From: Comamonadaceae bacterium
GTDB lineage: Bacteria > Pseudomonadota > Gammaproteobacteria > Burkholderiales > Burkholderiaceae_C
Direction of reading: 5' to 3'
Assembly (NCBI GenBank): GCA_947469815.1
Contig: CANIRI010000051.1
Coordinates: 1 to 10,463, forward strand
Length of the DNA: 10,463 nucleotides
Positions 8,515-10,463 of this stretch are shown piece after piece (position 1 is the first letter of the stretch; every line of letters begins with the position of its first letter). The position numbers and the translations under genes are program-made. The notes below the pieces were generated by a model. It ran no database searches. It saw only the letters and a program-made list of their open reading frames with translations, and was not told the origin of the DNA.

Positions 8515-10380
8515 TCAGAGCGGGCGAACCGAACCAGGGACAATTTTCGCCCCAAATTCGCGCACCATGCGCTGGACAAAGGGGTCGGACTCGATCAGGT
8601 AGCGCGCTGCGTCCAAGCGGCCCTGGCTGGCAGCGCTGTTGCGCCGCGCCGGGCAGTCGCTGACCCGGCCGATCTCGACGGCCAAATCCACTGCGTGCCC
8701 GGCCGTGCGCAACACCCCGGCCAAGCGCTCGCGGTTGGCGGGCTGGTTCAAGGATTCGCGCTCGACCCGCAGCAGCCACAGCCCTTCATCGCGGGCCACC
8801 AGTTGCGACTGCAGGGCCAGCTCGCGCACCATGGCTTGTATGGCGCCGCTGTCGACCAATGGCTGGACCACCGCATGCCAAAACGCACCCTCTTCGGTGG
8901 GCTCCAGGCTGGCAGTGGCCGCGGGCTCGGGGGCAGCTGGGCTGGCGCTTCGCACCGGGATACCAATCACGCGGGTGGCCGGCACGGCTGCGACTGCGGG
9001 TTGAAGCGCTTCGTCGAACAGGTGTGCGTCACCCGCAGGCACCGGCTCGGTGGCGTCTTCGCCCTGCCAGGGTGCCTCGGTTTGCTGCCCTTGCTTGTCG
9101 CGTTCCAGGTCCATTTCCTGGCGCACCGCGTCGACGGGATTCTGCGCACCGGCGCGGGCCACTCCAGCCTCTGCAGGGGCACTGTCGCGCACAGGCACGC
9201 GCTTACCCGGCGGCGAAGCCGGAGGGGGACTATTCAGGCTTTTTTTTTCCTGCGTTTGCGCTTGGCCCGCTGCCAGGACTGCAGCCGGTTTGAAGGCCAA
9301 AAGGCGCAGCAAAACCATGGTCAGGGCCGCGTATTCATCGGGGGCCAGACCCAAATCGGCGCGGCCGTGCAGGCACAGGCTGTAGAGCAACTGGGTTTCA
9401 TCGCGGGGCAGGATGGCTGCGAGCGCGGCAATCCGCGCGGCATCGGGGTCGGTGTCATCGTCTGCACCCGCGCTGACCTGGCACACCGCCATGCGCTGCA
9501 ACACGCCCGCCATGTCCTCCAGGGCCGAGGCGGCGCTCAATCCGTGCGCGCGCAGCACTTCGCACAAGGCGCAGACTGCCGCACCATCGCCCTGCGCCAA
9601 GGCTTCGATGAGCTGGAACACATAGGACTGGTCCACGCTGCCGAGCATCTGGCGCACCATCGCCTCATCCAGCCGCCCCGCGCCAAAGGCAATCGCCTGG
9701 TCGGTCAGGCTCAGCGCATCGCGCATGGAACCGCGCGCCGCGCGCGCCAGCAAGCGCAGGGAACCGCCGTCTGAGGTGATCTGCTCCGAGGCCAAAACCG
9801 TCTGCAAGTGTTCACGTACGGTCTCGGGCGCCATGGGGCGCAAGCTGAACTGCAGGCAGCGCGAGAGCACCGTGACCGGCACCTTTTGCGGGTCGGTTGT
9901 GGCCAGCACAAATTTGAGGTAATCCGGCGGCTCTTCCAGCGTCTTGAGCATGGCGTTGAACGCATGGCCGGTGAGCATGTGCACCTCGTCGATCATGAAG
10001 ACCTTGAAGCGCCCTTGCACCGGCTTGTAGACCGCCTGCTCCAGCAGGGATTGCATTTCGTCAACGCTGCGGTTGGACGCGGCATCGAGCTCGGTGTAAT
10101 CCACAAAGCGCCCGCTGTCGATGTCCACGCAGGCCTGGCACACACCGCAGGGCGTGGCGGTAATGCCACCCTGCCCGTCGGCACCCACGCAGTTGAGCGA
10201 TTTGGCCAGTATCCGCGCCACCGTGGTCTTGCCCACGCCGCGCGTGCCGGTGAACAGATAAGCATGGTGCAAACGCCCGGATGACAGCGCATTGGACAAG
10301 GCCTGCACCACATGGCCCTGCCCCACCATTTCCGCAAAATTTCGCGGACGGTATTTGCGGGCAAGCACAAGGTACGACAT
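8515..10380 (-). CDS. dnaX: DNA polymerase III subunits tau and gamma (clamp loader)
   Basis: ATPase core of the clamp loader, which opens and loads the beta sliding clamp; the tau form also ties the loader to polymerase and helicase. The 621-residue tau shows the Walker A motif GTRGVGKTT at 45-53, zinc-site cysteines C64, C78, C81 and C84, and the Walker B motif FMIDEVH at 128-134. Sensor 1 with the SRC arginine finger is ATTDPQ to SRC (160-175), sensor 2 is GSMRDALSL at 217-225, and domain III ends near 365. A low-complexity Pro/Ala linker (about 380-495) is followed by a C-terminal tau domain ending FVQRMVREFGAKIVP. Nine consecutive A at the domain III/linker border (codons 378-381) are a probable recoding site for a gamma form, listed separately. 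ATG 10380 has no clear Shine-Dalgarno sequence and a -10-like TAGAAT directly upstream. Confidence 0.97.
   Translation of the reverse strand: MSYLVLARKYRPRNFAEMVGQGHVVQALSNALSSGRLHHAYLFTGTRGVGKTTVARILAKSLNCVGADGQGGITATPCGVCQACVDIDSGRFVDYTELDAASNRSVDEMQSLLEQAVYKPVQGRFKVFMIDEVHMLTGHAFNAMLKTLEEPPDYLKFVLATTDPQKVPVTVLSRCLQFSLRPMAPETVREHLQTVLASEQITSDGGSLRLLARAARGSMRDALSLTDQAIAFGAGRLDEAMVRQMLGSVDQSYVFQLIEALAQGDGAAVCALCEVLRAHGLSAASALEDMAGVLQRMAVCQVSAGADDDTDPDAARIAALAAILPRDETQLLYSLCLHGRADLGLAPDEYAALTMVLLRLLAFKPAAVLAAGQAQTQEKKSLNSPPPASPPGKRVPVRDSAPAEAGVARAGAQNPVDAVRQEMDLERDKQGQQTEAPWQGEDATEPVPAGDAHLFDEALQPAVAAVPATRVIGIPVRSASPAAPEPAATASLEPTEEGAFWHAVVQPLVDSGAIQAMVRELALQSQLVARDEGLWLLRVERESLNQPANRERLAGVLRTAGHAVDLAVEIGRVSDCPARRNSAASQGRLDAARYLIESDPFVQRMVREFGAKIVPGSVRPL
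9207..9249 (-). other. Probable dnaX slippage/frameshift site (A9 run with downstream hairpin)
   Basis: Coding-strand bases 9248-9240 are nine consecutive A, read in frame as GAA AAA AAA AGC (E378-K379-K380-S381). A -1 shift gives AAG CCT GAA and then TAG at 9232-9230, making a 383-residue product. A shift the other way gives GCC then TGA at 9236-9234, making 381 residues. A possible 5-bp GC stem (9222-9218 with 9211-9207, loop UUCGCC) follows 17 bases after the run, and an AGGA directly abuts the run. Programmed frameshifting (E. coli) or polymerase slippage on A9 (Thermus) at this place in dnaX is known. That it is used here is inference. Confidence 0.65.
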
Positions 10381-10386
10381 GGCAGG

Positions 10387-10392
10387 ATTCTA
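10387..10392 (-). promoter_or_regulatory. Candidate -10 box for dnaX
   Basis: On the minus strand TAGAAT (5 of 6 match to TATAAT) ends 6 bases before the dnaX ATG. No convincing -35 hexamer is found at 15-18 bases upstream. If used, transcription would begin at or next to the A of the start codon, giving a leaderless mRNA; this agrees with the lack of a Shine-Dalgarno sequence. Confidence 0.3.
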
Positions 10393-10419
10393 AGAGCCGC
10401 ACCTGCGCAAGCCGGGGCA

Positions 10420-10425
10420 TACAAT
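10420..10425 (+). promoter_or_regulatory. Candidate -10 box for the rightward stable RNA gene
   Basis: TACAAT is a 5 of 6 match to the sigma70 -10 consensus and points right, away from dnaX. It is followed by a GC-rich discriminator (CACGCTCG) of the kind seen at stable RNA promoters. The -35 region is weak. It would start a transcript near 10432-10436, where the SRP RNA-like sequence begins. Confidence 0.4.
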
Positions 10426-10433
10426 CACGCTCG

Positions 10434-10463
10434 ACGGGCCTTCCCGCATGGTGAAGCGGCCAA
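10434..10463 (+). ncRNA. ffs: Probable 5' end of 4.5S signal recognition particle RNA (cut by right edge)
   Basis: Only about 30 bases are inside the window. The stretch CGGGCCTTCCCGCATGGTGA resembles the 5' arm of bacterial 4.5S RNA (E. coli shares the TCCCGCA core in the same place), and such genes are often found beside dnaX in proteobacteria. The diagnostic GGTCAGGTCCGGAAGGAAGC apical domain would lie beyond the right edge and cannot be seen. The exact 5' end is a guess from the -10 box. An alternative is simple non-coding leader of another gene. Confidence 0.5.

Noticed and set aside
8158..9774. Long open frame of 538 codons on the plus strand opposite ybaB and dnaX
   Set aside because: It is antisense to two certain genes, its product has no recognisable domain and is rich in Gly, Arg, His and Gln. 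Such frames are expected opposite GC-rich genes.

Overview
The window is GC-rich, densely coded bacterial chromosome. Protein families and gene order (moaA-mobA-moeA; rnhA beside a YafS-type methyltransferase and mltD; dnaX-ybaB-recR) point to a betaproteobacterium, most likely Burkholderiales of the Comamonadaceae type (Rhodoferax/Polaromonas/Acidovorax-like). The taxon is inferred from protein style, not from a marker gene. There are ten protein-coding genes, one cut by the left edge, plus what looks like the first bases of the 4.5S SRP RNA gene at the right edge. No mobile element, CRISPR array, tRNA or rRNA was seen, and no gene-free stretch exceeds 100 bases.

Layout. (1) 1-1135, minus: hybrid sensor histidine kinase running off the left edge just after its receiver domain begins. 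(2) 1183-4318, plus: moaA, mobA and moeA, a tight molybdenum cofactor operon divergent from the kinase across 47 bp. (3) 4326-5565, minus: a YafS-type methyltransferase gene overlapping rnhA by 8 bp, convergent with moeA. (4) 5664-7085, plus: an MltD-type lytic transglycosylase with LysM domains. (5) 7105-10380, minus: dnaX, ybaB/ebfC, recR and a small MAPEG-family membrane protein, closely spaced and probably co-transcribed. (6) 10381-10463: divergent region with -10-like boxes for dnaX and for a probable ffs gene.

How the genes work together. MoaA begins Moco synthesis from GTP, MoeA inserts molybdenum, and MobA adds GMP for the bis-MGD cofactor. This set would serve molybdoenzymes encoded elsewhere. 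DnaX (clamp loader), YbaB (DNA binding) and RecR (recombinational repair) form a widely conserved replication/repair cluster. RNase H removes RNA:DNA hybrids. MltD remodels peptidoglycan.

The window is largely housekeeping and I see no wholly new system. The best signal is inside dnaX: a run of nine A on the coding strand at the end of the clamp-loader domains. Slipping in either direction meets a stop within four codons and would give a gamma-type short product of 381 or 383 residues next to the 621-residue tau. Lesser points are a receiver domain with an altered acidic pocket, the absence of gloB between the methyltransferase and mltD, and a possibly leaderless dnaX mRNA.
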